From Sphingobacterium spiritivorum ATCC 33861 (GTDB taxonomy: Bacteria; Bacteroidota; Bacteroidia; Sphingobacteriales; Sphingobacteriaceae), in contig NZ_GL379776.1 in the NCBI RefSeq assembly GCF_000143765.1, positions 243,659 to 307,658 on the forward strand: DNA of 64,000 nt. Reading direction: 5' to 3'. Under the pieces are notes generated by a model. That model was not told the origin of the DNA. It saw only the letters and a program-made list of their open reading frames with translations, and ran no database searches. Shown here piece by piece: positions 36,881 to 45,533 of the stretch; the stretch's first letter is position 1; every line of letters begins with the position of its first letter. Made by a program: the position numbers and the translations under genes.

Positions 36881-38719
36881 CTATTCTACTGTTACTGATT
36901 TAGCAAGATTTCGGGGCTTATCTACATCCAGACCTTTTAGCACTCCCAGATAGTAGGAAAGTAACTGCAACGGAATTACGGAGAGTATAGGTGCAATAAT
37001 CTCATCTGCCTCCGGCACAATCATGATCTCTTCAGATAATGCTGGTGAGATCACATCTCCCTCGGTAATGACAGAAAATACTCTTCCTTTACGTGCACGG
37101 ATTTCCTGCATATTACTGACGATCTTTTCGTGATAAGCATCTTTAGTAGCTACAAATACGACAGGAAGGTGTTCATCTACCAATGCTATCGGTCCATGCT
37201 TCATTTCTGCTGCAGGGTACCCTTCTGCATGCAGATAGGTGATCTCCTTTAGTTTTAATGCGCCTTCGAGCGCTATTGGAAAATTGTATCCGCGTCCCAG
37301 GTATAAAAAGCCTTTAGCCGAAGTGAGTTTTTCGGCCAGACGTTCTATGTCGGTATGGTTCTTCAGCACATCACTGACTTTCTGCGGAACAGCATTCAAT
37401 TCTATAAGCAGCTTCGCAAACCGTTCATCAGTGATTGTCCCTTTTATTTTAGCAATCTTGAGTGCCATCATCGTGAGCACGGTAAGTTGTGCTGTAAAAG
37501 CTTTTGTACTGGCTACACCAATCTCCGGACCGGCATGGGTATACGCTCCTGCGTGTGATGCTCTTGCGATCGATGACCCTACTACGTTAACTACACCCAG
37601 GATAATCGCTCCTTTGGATTTGGCTGTTTCTATAGCGACCAGCGTATCGGCGGTCTCGCCACTTTGCGAGATAGCAATAATAACATCTCCCGGATTGATA
37701 ATGGGATTTCGGTACCTGAATTCTGAAGCATATTCGACTTCAACATTTATCCGGCAGAGTTCTTCAATAATATATTCAGCAACCAGCCCCGCATGCCAGC
37801 TGGTACCACAGGCTAATATAATAATACGGGGGGCCCGGCTCAGTGCCTCTGCCTGTTCCTCGATCCCTTTCATATGAATATCCATCTGTACCAGATCCAG
37901 ACGACCTCTCAGGCAATCGTAGATCGTTTGCGGCTGCTCAAAGATTTCTTTGATCATAAAATGTTCGAATCCACCTTTTTCTATAGCCGAAAGTTCCAGA
38001 TCAAGTTTTTGTACATATGGCGTGATCCGCTCATTGCCCAGATTTTTGAGGATCAGTTCGTCCGGTCTTACAATGGCAAGTTCATAGTCGTTGATGTAAA
38101 CCACTTCTTTGGTGTACTCCAACATCGGAGAAGCATCGGATGCCAGATAATGTGCGCCTTTGCCAATACCTATAACCAGAGGACTTCCCTTACGGGCTGC
38201 GATAATCGTATTGGGGTCATCCTCATCGATGACGAGAATCACATATGCACCTACTACTCTTTTCAGCGCTATACGAATGGCTTCTTCCAGAGAACATTCG
38301 TTATTGATCCGGATATCTTCGATAAAATTGAGCAATACTTCTGAATCGGTATCACTATGAAATTCATAGCCCTTTTTGATCAGTTCAGATTTGATCTGCG
38401 CATAATTTTCAATAATCCCGTTATGCACCAAAGCTAGTTTTCCTGAAGAGGACACATGGGGATGTGAATTTCGGTCTGACGGCTCACCATGGGTTGCCCA
38501 ACGGGTATGCCCTATTCCGATCGTGCCGCTGATATCTTTACCAAGTGCCTCTTCTTCGAGTTCGGCTACTTTTCCTTTTTTCTTATACACCCCCAGCTTT
38601 GTTTGCTGGTGCAGTGCAATTCCGGCGCTGTCATAACCTCGGTATTCCAGTCGCTTCAGCCCTTTAATAATAATGGGGTAGGCATGCTGATCGCCTACGT
38701 ATCCTACAATTCCACACAT
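36881..38719 (-). CDS. glmS: Glutamine-fructose-6-phosphate aminotransferase
   Basis: Makes glucosamine-6-phosphate for cell wall and outer membrane. The start is the ATG 38717-38719 because the catalytic Cys must follow the first Met (MCGIVGYVG) for glutamine hydrolysis; an upstream ATG would block it. N-terminal class II amidotransferase (about 1-240), then two SIS domains (CGTSWHAG and LGRGYNFPIALEGALKLKE) and the C-terminal KSVTVE. 612 residues. No ribozyme-like leader is visible. Confidence 0.97.
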   Translation of the reverse strand: MCGIVGYVGDQHAYPIIIKGLKRLEYRGYDSAGIALHQQTKLGVYKKKGKVAELEEEALGKDISGTIGIGHTRWATHGEPSDRNSHPHVSSSGKLALVHNGIIENYAQIKSELIKKGYEFHSDTDSEVLLNFIEDIRINNECSLEEAIRIALKRVVGAYVILVIDEDDPNTIIAARKGSPLVIGIGKGAHYLASDASPMLEYTKEVVYINDYELAIVRPDELILKNLGNERITPYVQKLDLELSAIEKGGFEHFMIKEIFEQPQTIYDCLRGRLDLVQMDIHMKGIEEQAEALSRAPRIIILACGTSWHAGLVAEYIIEELCRINVEVEYASEFRYRNPIINPGDVIIAISQSGETADTLVAIETAKSKGAIILGVVNVVGSSIARASHAGAYTHAGPEIGVASTKAFTAQLTVLTMMALKIAKIKGTITDERFAKLLIELNAVPQKVSDVLKNHTDIERLAEKLTSAKGFLYLGRGYNFPIALEGALKLKEITYLHAEGYPAAEMKHGPIALVDEHLPVVFVATKDAYHEKIVSNMQEIRARKGRVFSVITEGDVISPALSEEIMIVPEADEIIAPILSVIPLQLLSYYLGVLKGLDVDKPRNLAKSVTVE

Positions 38720-38749
38720 AAATTGATTAATATTCTCATAAAGTCTGCC

Positions 38750-38757
38750 CAAAAATA
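38750..38757 (-). promoter_or_regulatory. glmS promoter -7 box (TATTTTTG)
   Basis: Minus-strand TATTTTTG fits TAnnTTTG, 30 nt before the glmS start. Confidence 0.5.
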
Positions 38758-38767
38758 TAAAATTCAC

Positions 38768-38779
38768 GCAATCGATTGC
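38768..38779. promoter_or_regulatory. 12-bp palindrome upstream of the glmS -7 box
   Basis: GCAATCGATTGC is a perfect palindrome 10 bp upstream of the -7 box. Candidate regulator site only. Confidence 0.3.
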
Positions 38780-39037
38780 TTAACATTAACAACTTTAATA
38801 AACTTTTAACGGATTGCTTTAAATTAACGCACTTTTAGGGTGCAGAAAAGTGTAACAAGGAGGGTAAACAGAATATAAAAACACCGTGTAGAGTAGGCTT
38901 ATTCCGGATAAAACCAAGCTAAAAAAATTGTAAAAAGTGATTTTGCCTTATAGAAAGATAAATTAAAAAAATCCAATAATCGCACTTCTCATTTGCGAAC
39001 ACCATTATCTTTGACACAGAAAAAATAATTGACACCT
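38780..39037. other. Non-coding spacer between glmS promoter and tandem array
   Basis: No gene, RNA or strong hairpin seen here. It is AT-rich. A plus-strand TATCTTTG at 39006-39013 resembles a promoter box but has no gene after it. Confidence 0.5.
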
Positions 39038-39132
39038 GTTTCTTCTCCCTAGTAACAATTATTTTGAGTTTCTGAGCATAGGAATGTACGGAAATACCAA
39101 AAAAAAAGCAGTAGAAAAATAATATATCTCAT
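39038..39132 (-). pseudogene. Truncated fifth copy of the tandem putative immunity gene
   Basis: About 95 bp matching the 5' end of the array genes: the ATG (39130-39132), signal-peptide codons (MRYIIFLL) and the segment through KLKI-FVTRE. A run of nine T replaces the five T seen in intact copies, shifting the frame inside the signal peptide, and homology stops at about 39038. Marks the far end of a once longer array. Confidence 0.8.
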
Positions 39133-39181
39133 GGCTTTATTTATATTTCATTTTTTACGAATTCATGTAAAAAAACTTATT

Positions 39182-39841
39182 CTAAAGATCATCCATTTTA
39201 AAACTGTTTTCAAAAAACCTTACAGTAGATTGATCTTCTAAATTTTGACTTCCCCCCCAAATAATATCTTCACCATTAAACTGAAAGATATCATACAAGG
39301 ACATCTTTTCACCCTGTTCCTTTTTACGGATCCAGGCCTTATAAACAGCAGCCATTTTCTTTATACTCTTTACATCATTATAAGCGATATGAACTTCCTG
39401 TCTTTTATTGTATAAAATAGGATAGGTAGACATAAAACAGGTATGATCCCCAAATATCATCCAGTTGATTAAAAACATGGTCTCTACTGCAATGCTGTAT
39501 TTCTTTTCTGTTGAAAAGCGATCTGCAGTTCTGGGAATTCCTACTCTGGGAAAAACGGCTTTTACAGACTTACTGCAAAGGGAATAATCATCAAAATACT
39601 TACTTAGCTTCTTTAATATTCTGACCCTGTCCTTTAAATCAAAATTTCGAAGAAAATAGAACCAACTTTCATAATCCCCAGGTTTTGTCTCATAACTCTT
39701 CCCGTCTTTGATCACCTTCAAACGAAGCAAGTAACCATCATAATCCAGGTGGCTCTTCTCCCTGGTAACAAATATTTTGAGTTTCTGAGCATAGGAATGT
39801 ATGGAAATACCAAAAAGCAGTAGAAAAATAATATATCTCAT
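39182..39841 (-). CDS. Putative periplasmic immunity protein, array copy A (intact)
   Basis: 219 residues, unrecognised family. Signal peptide with cleavage after HSYAQ, then a mixed alpha/beta protein (FDLKDRVRILKKLSKYFDDY, HIAYNDVKSIKKMAAVYKAWIRKKE, MSLYDIFQFNGEDIIWGG). Four near-identical copies follow the Rhs gene at 41977 in the same direction, the position of immunity genes in polymorphic toxin loci. The signal peptide implies that the toxin is met in the periplasm. Immunity role is inferred from position and amplification only. Confidence 0.7.
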   Translation of the reverse strand: MRYIIFLLLFGISIHSYAQKLKIFVTREKSHLDYDGYLLRLKVIKDGKSYETKPGDYESWFYFLRNFDLKDRVRILKKLSKYFDDYSLCSKSVKAVFPRVGIPRTADRFSTEKKYSIAVETMFLINWMIFGDHTCFMSTYPILYNKRQEVHIAYNDVKSIKKMAAVYKAWIRKKEQGEKMSLYDIFQFNGEDIIWGGSQNLEDQSTVRFFENSFKMDDL

Positions 39842-39891
39842 GGCTTTATCTTTGTTTCATTTTTTACGAATTCATGTAAAAAAAACTTATT

Positions 39892-40551
39892 CTAAAAATC
39901 ATCCATTTTAAAACTTTTTTCAAAAGCAGTAATTGTTGACTCTTTTTCTAAATTTTCACTTCCCCCCCAGATAATATCTTCACCATTAAACTGAAATATA
40001 TCATACAAGGACATCTTTTCACCCTGTTCCTTTTTACGGATCCAGGCCTTATATACAGCTGCCATTTTCTTTATACTCTTTACATCATTATAAGCGATAT
40101 GAAACTTCCAGTTTTTTGTTGTATAAAACAGGATAGGTAGACATAAAACAGGTAAGATCGCCAAATATCATCCAGTTGATTAAAAACATAGCCTCTACAG
40201 CAATACTGTATTTCTTTTCTGTTGTGAAAAGCGATCTGCAGTTCTGGGAATTCCTACTCCCGGAAATACGGGCTCTACAGCCTTACTGCAAAGGGAATAA
40301 TCATCAAAATATTTACTTAGCTTCTTTAATATTCTGACCCTGTCCTTTAAATCAAAATTATTAAGAAAATAAAACCAACTATAATAATCTCCAGGTTTTG
40401 TCTCATAACTCTTCCCGTCTTTGATCACCTTTAAACCGAGAAGGTAACCATCATAATCCAGCTGTTTCTTCTCCTTGGTAACAAAGATTTTAATCTGAGC
40501 GTAGGAATGTACGGAAATACCAAAAAGCAGTAGAAAAATAATATATTTCAT
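39892..40551 (-). pseudogene. Frameshifted array copy B
   Basis: Same gene as copy A. Near 40222-40225 two extra bases (GTGAAAAGC against GAAAAGC in intact copies) shift the frame after about residue 110 and lead to a stop at 40195. A further extra A near 40105 restores the original frame for the last ~90 residues. Together the indels sum to three, but the shifted stretch contains a stop, so no full protein is made. Confidence 0.85.
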
Positions 40552-40600
40552 GGCTTTATCTTTGTTTCATTTTTTACGAATTCATGTAAAAAAATTTATT

Positions 40601-41259
40601 CTAAAAATTGTGCATTTTAAAGCTATTTTCAAATAGCCTCTTCGCAGATGGGTCTTCTAAATTTTGACTTCCTCCCCAGATAATATCTTCACCATTAAAC
40701 TGAAAGATATCATACAAGGACATTTTTTCACCTTGCTCCTTTTTACGGATCCAGGCCTTATATACAGCAGCCATTTTCTTTATACTCTTTACATCATTAT
40801 AAGCGATATGAACTTCCAGTTTTTTATTGTATAAAACAGGATAGGTAGATATAAAGCAGGCATGATCCCCGAATATCATCCAGTTGATTAAAAACATAGC
40901 CTCTACTGCAATGCTGTATTTTTTTCTGTTAAAATGCGATCAGCAGTCATAGGAATTCCTACTCTCGGAAAAACAGCTTTTACAGCCTTACTGCAAAGGG
41001 AATAATCATCAAAATACTTGCTTAGCTTCTTTAATATTCTGACCCTGTCCTTTAAATCAAAATTCCGAAGAAAATAGAACCAACTTTCATAATCCCCAGG
41101 TTTTGTCTCATAACTCTTCCCGTCTTTGATCACTTTTAAACGGAGCAGGTAACCATCATAATCCAGGTGGCTTTTCTCCTTGGTAACAAATATTTTGAGT
41201 TTCTGAGCATAGGAATGTACGGAAATACCAAAAAGCAGTAGAAAAATAATATATCTCAT
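40601..41259 (-). pseudogene. Frameshifted array copy C
   Basis: Same gene as copy A. One base is missing in the T-rich stretch near 40918-40932, ending the first frame at 40903 after about 118 residues; the C-terminal part stays open from 40897 to 40601. A sequencing error in a homopolymer is a possible alternative. Confidence 0.8.
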
Positions 41260-41308
41260 GGCTTTATCTTTGTTTTATTTTTTACGAATCCAGGTAAAAA
41301 AACTTATT

Positions 41309-41965
41309 CTAAAAATCATCCATTTTAAAACTGTCTTCAAATAGTCTCTTTGCAGATGGGTCTTCTAAATTTTGACTTCCCCCCCAGATAATATCTTCAT
41401 CATTAAACTGAAATATATCATACAAGGACATCTTTTCGCCCTGTTCCTTTTTACGGATCCAGGCCTTATATACAGCAGCCATTTTCTTTATACTCTTTAC
41501 ATCATTATAGGCAATATGAACTTCCTGTCTTTTATTGTATAAAATAGGATAGGTAGACATAAAACAGGCATGATCGCCAAATATCATCCAGTTGATTAGA
41601 AACATTGCCTCTACAGCAATGCTGTATTTCTTTTCTGTTGAAAACCGATCTGCAGTCATAGGAATTCCTACTCCCGGAAATACGGGCTCCACAGCCTTAC
41701 TGCAAAGGGAATAATCATCAAAATACTTGCTTAGCTTCTTTAGTATTCTGACCCTGTCCTTTAACTCAAAGTTATTAAGGAAATAAAACCAACTATAGTA
41801 ATCTCCAGGCTTTGTCTCATAACTCTTTCCGTCTTTGATCACCTTTAGACAGAGCAGGTAACCGTCATAATCCATCTGTTTTTTCTCCTTGGTAACAAAG
41901 ATTTTAAGCTGAGCATAGGAATGGACCGAAATACCAAAAAACAGTAGAAAAATAATATATCTCAT
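41309..41965 (-). CDS. Putative periplasmic immunity protein, array copy D (intact, next to toxin gene)
   Basis: 218 residues, intact, with the same signal peptide (cleavage after HSYAQ) and domain as copy A. It starts 11 bp after the stop of the Rhs gene, so it is translated from the same message and is the most likely cognate immunity gene. Compared with A it differs at scattered residues (QMDYDGYLLCLK, NNFELKDR), so the copies may protect against toxin variants. Confidence 0.72.
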   Translation of the reverse strand: MRYIIFLLFFGISVHSYAQLKIFVTKEKKQMDYDGYLLCLKVIKDGKSYETKPGDYYSWFYFLNNFELKDRVRILKKLSKYFDDYSLCSKAVEPVFPGVGIPMTADRFSTEKKYSIAVEAMFLINWMIFGDHACFMSTYPILYNKRQEVHIAYNDVKSIKKMAAVYKAWIRKKEQGEKMSLYDIFQFNDEDIIWGGSQNLEDPSAKRLFEDSFKMDDF

Positions 41966-41976
41966 CTTAATTTTAT

Positions 41977-44900
41977 TTATGGTTGATTATTTAGGAATCC
42001 GTTAATAATCCGCAATAACTCATCCAGATTTAAATCATTGTAATTCATCCCGTTTATACTTACATTATAGTTTACCCCGGTATAGTTTTTAGTAGGACGG
42101 TTATCCTTATAGGGATAAAATTCACCTTTAGCAAATGAAGAAAAATCTCTAGCTGTAGCGGCTCCTTCAAATGAAAGAGGCTCAGACACCGGCTTATCAT
42201 ATACAGGACCCCAATAGCCATGCTTTGCCTGCCAGGAATTATTTTTTTTCCGAAAGATATGTCTTAAAGGCATAAAGACTCCATCCTGAGCATTACGGGC
42301 GGTAATATGTGTCCCGTCCGTAGCGTAATCTACCATAATCCCTTCTTCTTCCAGAATTCTTTTGAGAAATACAGATGCATTTTCCTGACTCCCGTTAACA
42401 GTACTTCTGGTTACACCGTCTGCATTATCGTATACATCATATACAGGCATATAAAATTCGCCATCTGTGAGCACAAAACCATAACAATTTGTAGACAGAT
42501 CTACCTCGTACCCGGGAGGAGGAGTTCTGTCTGCTTTATTTTCACTGACCAATTTCCAGACTTCTACTTCAGTTCCCTTATTCGTCTTGATGGTAAAGGC
42601 CATATATTGTGCCCCTGAGTGGGTCGCAGTCCTTATAATCTGTCGGCCGTTCTGATCAAGTTTGGGAGTAGCAATTATTTTGCCGTCCTTGTCTACAATA
42701 AAATTACCGTCTTTATCGATAAACTTTAGAGGATTTGCCAGTGCATAACTGTAAGGAGAGACCTCTCTGTAGACTTCACTTAACTTATCCACCACTTTCC
42801 ATCTTGCGATTACCGGATCATAGAATCTGGCTCCGTAGTCCAGCTGTCCGTCCAGCTCTTCCTGTTTCTCCTTTCCATTATAAAGATACTTATTATTGCC
42901 GGACACCGGGCTTGATTTCTGTAATCCAAACGGAAAGTAATCATCACGTTGTAAAACTTCTACATTGTTATTTGCAGGATTACGATAGACTGTTGCCCTC
43001 ACATTACCAAGATAATCGGTCAGATTGTATCTGTAACTATAAGTACCATCAGCTTTCCGTATGGCGACACCTTCTCCTGTATGAATAAGATCGATGACAC
43101 CGTTCTGATATTCTATACCTGCTATATAATCGCGTTGTCCGCTCTCACCGGACGTTTTACGAAGCTTACCTCCCATAGCATTGTACTGATATGTAACGGA
43201 TTTGTTTCCCTGCATGACTTGCAGGGGTAGATTAAGAAAATTATATGTATACTGCATATTGTTACGGTCCGACGTAACATTACCATTGGCATCATAACTA
43301 TATCCGCCTGTAACCAGGCCCGATACCAGATCCAGTTTATTTCCTGTATAGCTGTAATGGATCGGAGAATCATTACGGATTAATTTCAGAATATTACCCA
43401 TATTATCATATTCCATCCGTTCTTTCATACCTGAGGGACTACTCCCCTCTTTCAGACGATTGAGCTGATCATAACTATAGACAAAATATTCATTTAGAGA
43501 TAAACGCTGTCCCCATAGCTGCTCTGACACATTCCCATTCCACTGCGGGATTGCTCCCTTTGCAGTTGCCTGATAACTCAGTTGCTGACTAAAGTAATCC
43601 GAACGGCCTGATGTCAGCCATCCCCGTTCATTATAATCATATGCAGTAGTATTCACCGGATTATTGCCTGACACATCGGCTCCTACAGCCTTAGTTTTCA
43701 GCTGACCGATTTCATTGTAGCTATTGGAAAGTAAAGTGACTTCATCCTGATTATTAATTCTTTGCTTCATAAAGGATAGCCGTCCTGTATGATCATATTC
43801 ATTTGTTGTAGCAATAGTGGTGGTCTGGCCATTAGCGGTATGTCTGCGGATACTGGATTCCAGTTCACCGGCAAAATTGTAAGTATTGTCTACAATATCT
43901 GTTCCACCGATATGATTCTGACTTTTACTCTGCACCACTTGTCCTTTCAGATCATAATAATTCACAGTCAACAACATCTCCTGCGTGCCTATGGTCCTTA
44001 CTTTTGTTGCAGTAAGCAAGGTTTTCACCTGTCCGTCAGCAGCCTGGTTGCCTGTCGGATTACCAAATATATTTCCCGGGAAATCATACCGGTCATAATA
44101 ATGTATAAGTTGGGAAGACGTCAAATTCATCGGGAAGATGTCATTGGTATAACCTTCACCTGAAGATGTCGGGATTTCCCATAACCGTCCTACTGACTGT
44201 CCGTTGCTGTTGACCTGATTGCTAAGCGCCGCTGCATTCTCCGTACTGCTATATATCCCACTCATAATCACACGGCCGAATGCATCATACTTGGTGAACA
44301 GCCATTCGCCGGCTGCTGTCCGGTTGGGATCACGGCTCAGAACCACCTGATCATTATTATTATATACAAACTCTTCCTTGCCTTTACCGGGAATATGTTT
44401 CTCTACTACACGCTGAAGTTCATCATACTTATACCCATAGATATAGTTCCTGAAATCTGAACTGGCTTCTGTAAAACTACCTGATGTGACAGCAGGTGGA
44501 ACTACATATCGCAGATTTCCTAAATAATCATACACATAATAGGTATTTAATGCATATTCCTGTTGCGTCTGCTCATTGATATTCCACATTCGCTTTAATA
44601 CGGTTCTGTCTTCAAAATCCTTAAATTCTTCTACAGTGCCAGCTTTTCCGCTGGTCCAGTTTTCATCTTTAATAATTGTCTTATATAATCTACCCGGCAT
44701 GTAATACTCCGATGAAGCTCCGTCTCCATTAGTGTTAAGCGTCCACAATCTGACTTCTGAATCAGTATTGGTTCCATAATCTGTACGGACGACATGCCCA
44801 TTATTTATTTGCCAGGCATCTCCGGGAGCTCCCTGAGCCCGCACACGACTTAAAGGACTATTCTCAAATAAAGTTTCTGAAAAGGGTACTGCAGTCTTTG

Positions 44901-45480
44901 TCACTGCTGCATCCCACCCCTGCGAAGGGCTGTAGTAATTTTGCACATCTATTCCAGCTGTTGATTTATAGTTTCCGTATATATTACCCGAAGCAGCATA
45001 AGGCAGATACTTTTTACGCTCCCGCCCAAACTCATCGTATTCTACATACTGAACTATGTCTTTGTGGGAAGGTGAAGCCATGACTTGTACAGCCTGCGTC
45101 AGACGTCCTAATCCATCAAAGTACTGTACGCTTTGGTTTTCCTCTTCCACTGTCCGCGACTCAGAAAGGTTAGCTAACGTTACCCCTGCTTTTCGGAAGG
45201 TACGGGTCAGGATATAATTCTGATTACCGCTTGGCTGTGTCTGTAAAGCGGGATGCTGTTGCAGGCTGCTGCTGGTATAAATCCGTACCGTACTGCCCGG
45301 AGGTATATGAAACCCCGGCTTCAGTGTGACACTTCCTTTTGCACGGATCTGCCCCTGCCCCTTATAACTATCCAGCGTCAGATCTGTATTTTGTGCCTCA
45401 ACAGTCGATAGTGTGAAGAGGGCTAATAAGGTTAATAGAGTTGATAAGGTTGATATGGCGGATAAAAACTGTCTTTTCAT
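41977..45480 (-). CDS. Secreted DUF6443/Rhs YD-repeat protein with candidate Cys-His peptidase toxin tip
   Basis: 1167 residues. A signal peptide (cleavage after TVEAQ) and DUF6443 region (about 85-230) precede Rhs/YD repeats (about 230-900). The Rhs-associated core ends with LDYGARFYDPVIARWKVVD near 890. After that the sequence is unique. The tip has STNCYGFVLTDGEFY (Cys about 999), GTHITARN (His about 1058) and WQAKHGYWGP (His about 1087), a layout like papain/NlpC-type Cys-His enzymes (inference). The toxin-immunity order and the tandem immunity array follow directly. Next to a type II-like secretion operon. Confidence 0.88.
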   Translation of the reverse strand: MKRQFLSAISTLSTLLTLLALFTLSTVEAQNTDLTLDSYKGQGQIRAKGSVTLKPGFHIPPGSTVRIYTSSSLQQHPALQTQPSGNQNYILTRTFRKAGVTLANLSESRTVEEENQSVQYFDGLGRLTQAVQVMASPSHKDIVQYVEYDEFGRERKKYLPYAASGNIYGNYKSTAGIDVQNYYSPSQGWDAAVTKTAVPFSETLFENSPLSRVRAQGAPGDAWQINNGHVVRTDYGTNTDSEVRLWTLNTNGDGASSEYYMPGRLYKTIIKDENWTSGKAGTVEEFKDFEDRTVLKRMWNINEQTQQEYALNTYYVYDYLGNLRYVVPPAVTSGSFTEASSDFRNYIYGYKYDELQRVVEKHIPGKGKEEFVYNNNDQVVLSRDPNRTAAGEWLFTKYDAFGRVIMSGIYSSTENAAALSNQVNSNGQSVGRLWEIPTSSGEGYTNDIFPMNLTSSQLIHYYDRYDFPGNIFGNPTGNQAADGQVKTLLTATKVRTIGTQEMLLTVNYYDLKGQVVQSKSQNHIGGTDIVDNTYNFAGELESSIRRHTANGQTTTIATTNEYDHTGRLSFMKQRINNQDEVTLLSNSYNEIGQLKTKAVGADVSGNNPVNTTAYDYNERGWLTSGRSDYFSQQLSYQATAKGAIPQWNGNVSEQLWGQRLSLNEYFVYSYDQLNRLKEGSSPSGMKERMEYDNMGNILKLIRNDSPIHYSYTGNKLDLVSGLVTGGYSYDANGNVTSDRNNMQYTYNFLNLPLQVMQGNKSVTYQYNAMGGKLRKTSGESGQRDYIAGIEYQNGVIDLIHTGEGVAIRKADGTYSYRYNLTDYLGNVRATVYRNPANNNVEVLQRDDYFPFGLQKSSPVSGNNKYLYNGKEKQEELDGQLDYGARFYDPVIARWKVVDKLSEVYREVSPYSYALANPLKFIDKDGNFIVDKDGKIIATPKLDQNGRQIIRTATHSGAQYMAFTIKTNKGTEVEVWKLVSENKADRTPPPGYEVDLSTNCYGFVLTDGEFYMPVYDVYDNADGVTRSTVNGSQENASVFLKRILEEEGIMVDYATDGTHITARNAQDGVFMPLRHIFRKKNNSWQAKHGYWGPVYDKPVSEPLSFEGAATARDFSSFAKGEFYPYKDNRPTKNYTGVNYNVSINGMNYNDLNLDELLRIINGFLNNQP

Positions 45481-45533
45481 GATCTCCGGGGTTTAGTTAT
45501 AAAACTAGTATTTAGCTTTTTATACTCTATTGG

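Larger units (their letters stand above)
39130..41965 (-). repeat. Tandem direct repeat of a ~708-bp gene unit (four full units)
   Basis: Start codons lie at 39841, 40551, 41259 and 41965, spaced 710, 708 and 706 bp. Each unit contains one gene copy plus a nearly identical ~45-50 bp spacer (around 39842-39891, 40552-40600 and 41260-41308) with TGGCTTTATCTTTGTTT. High identity at the DNA level indicates recent duplication or gene conversion. Confidence 0.93.

Noticed and set aside
39006..39013. Plus-strand promoter box TATCTTTG
   Set aside because: No open frame or RNA follows on that strand, and the upstream TTTG is only 10 bp away, wrong for a -33 element.
38720..39037. glmS ribozyme or riboswitch upstream of glmS
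   Set aside because: The leader before the start is about 30 nt and no ribozyme-like pairing is visible; that ribozyme is typical of Firmicutes.
39892..41259. Programmed frameshifting in array copies B and C
   Set aside because: The indels differ in type and position, copies A and D lack them, and no slippery-site plus structure is evident, so decay or sequencing error is simpler.
39130..41965. Regularly spaced repeats that could suggest a CRISPR-like array
   Set aside because: The repeat unit is a whole ~708-bp gene with conserved coding frame; there are no short repeats with variable spacers and no cas genes.
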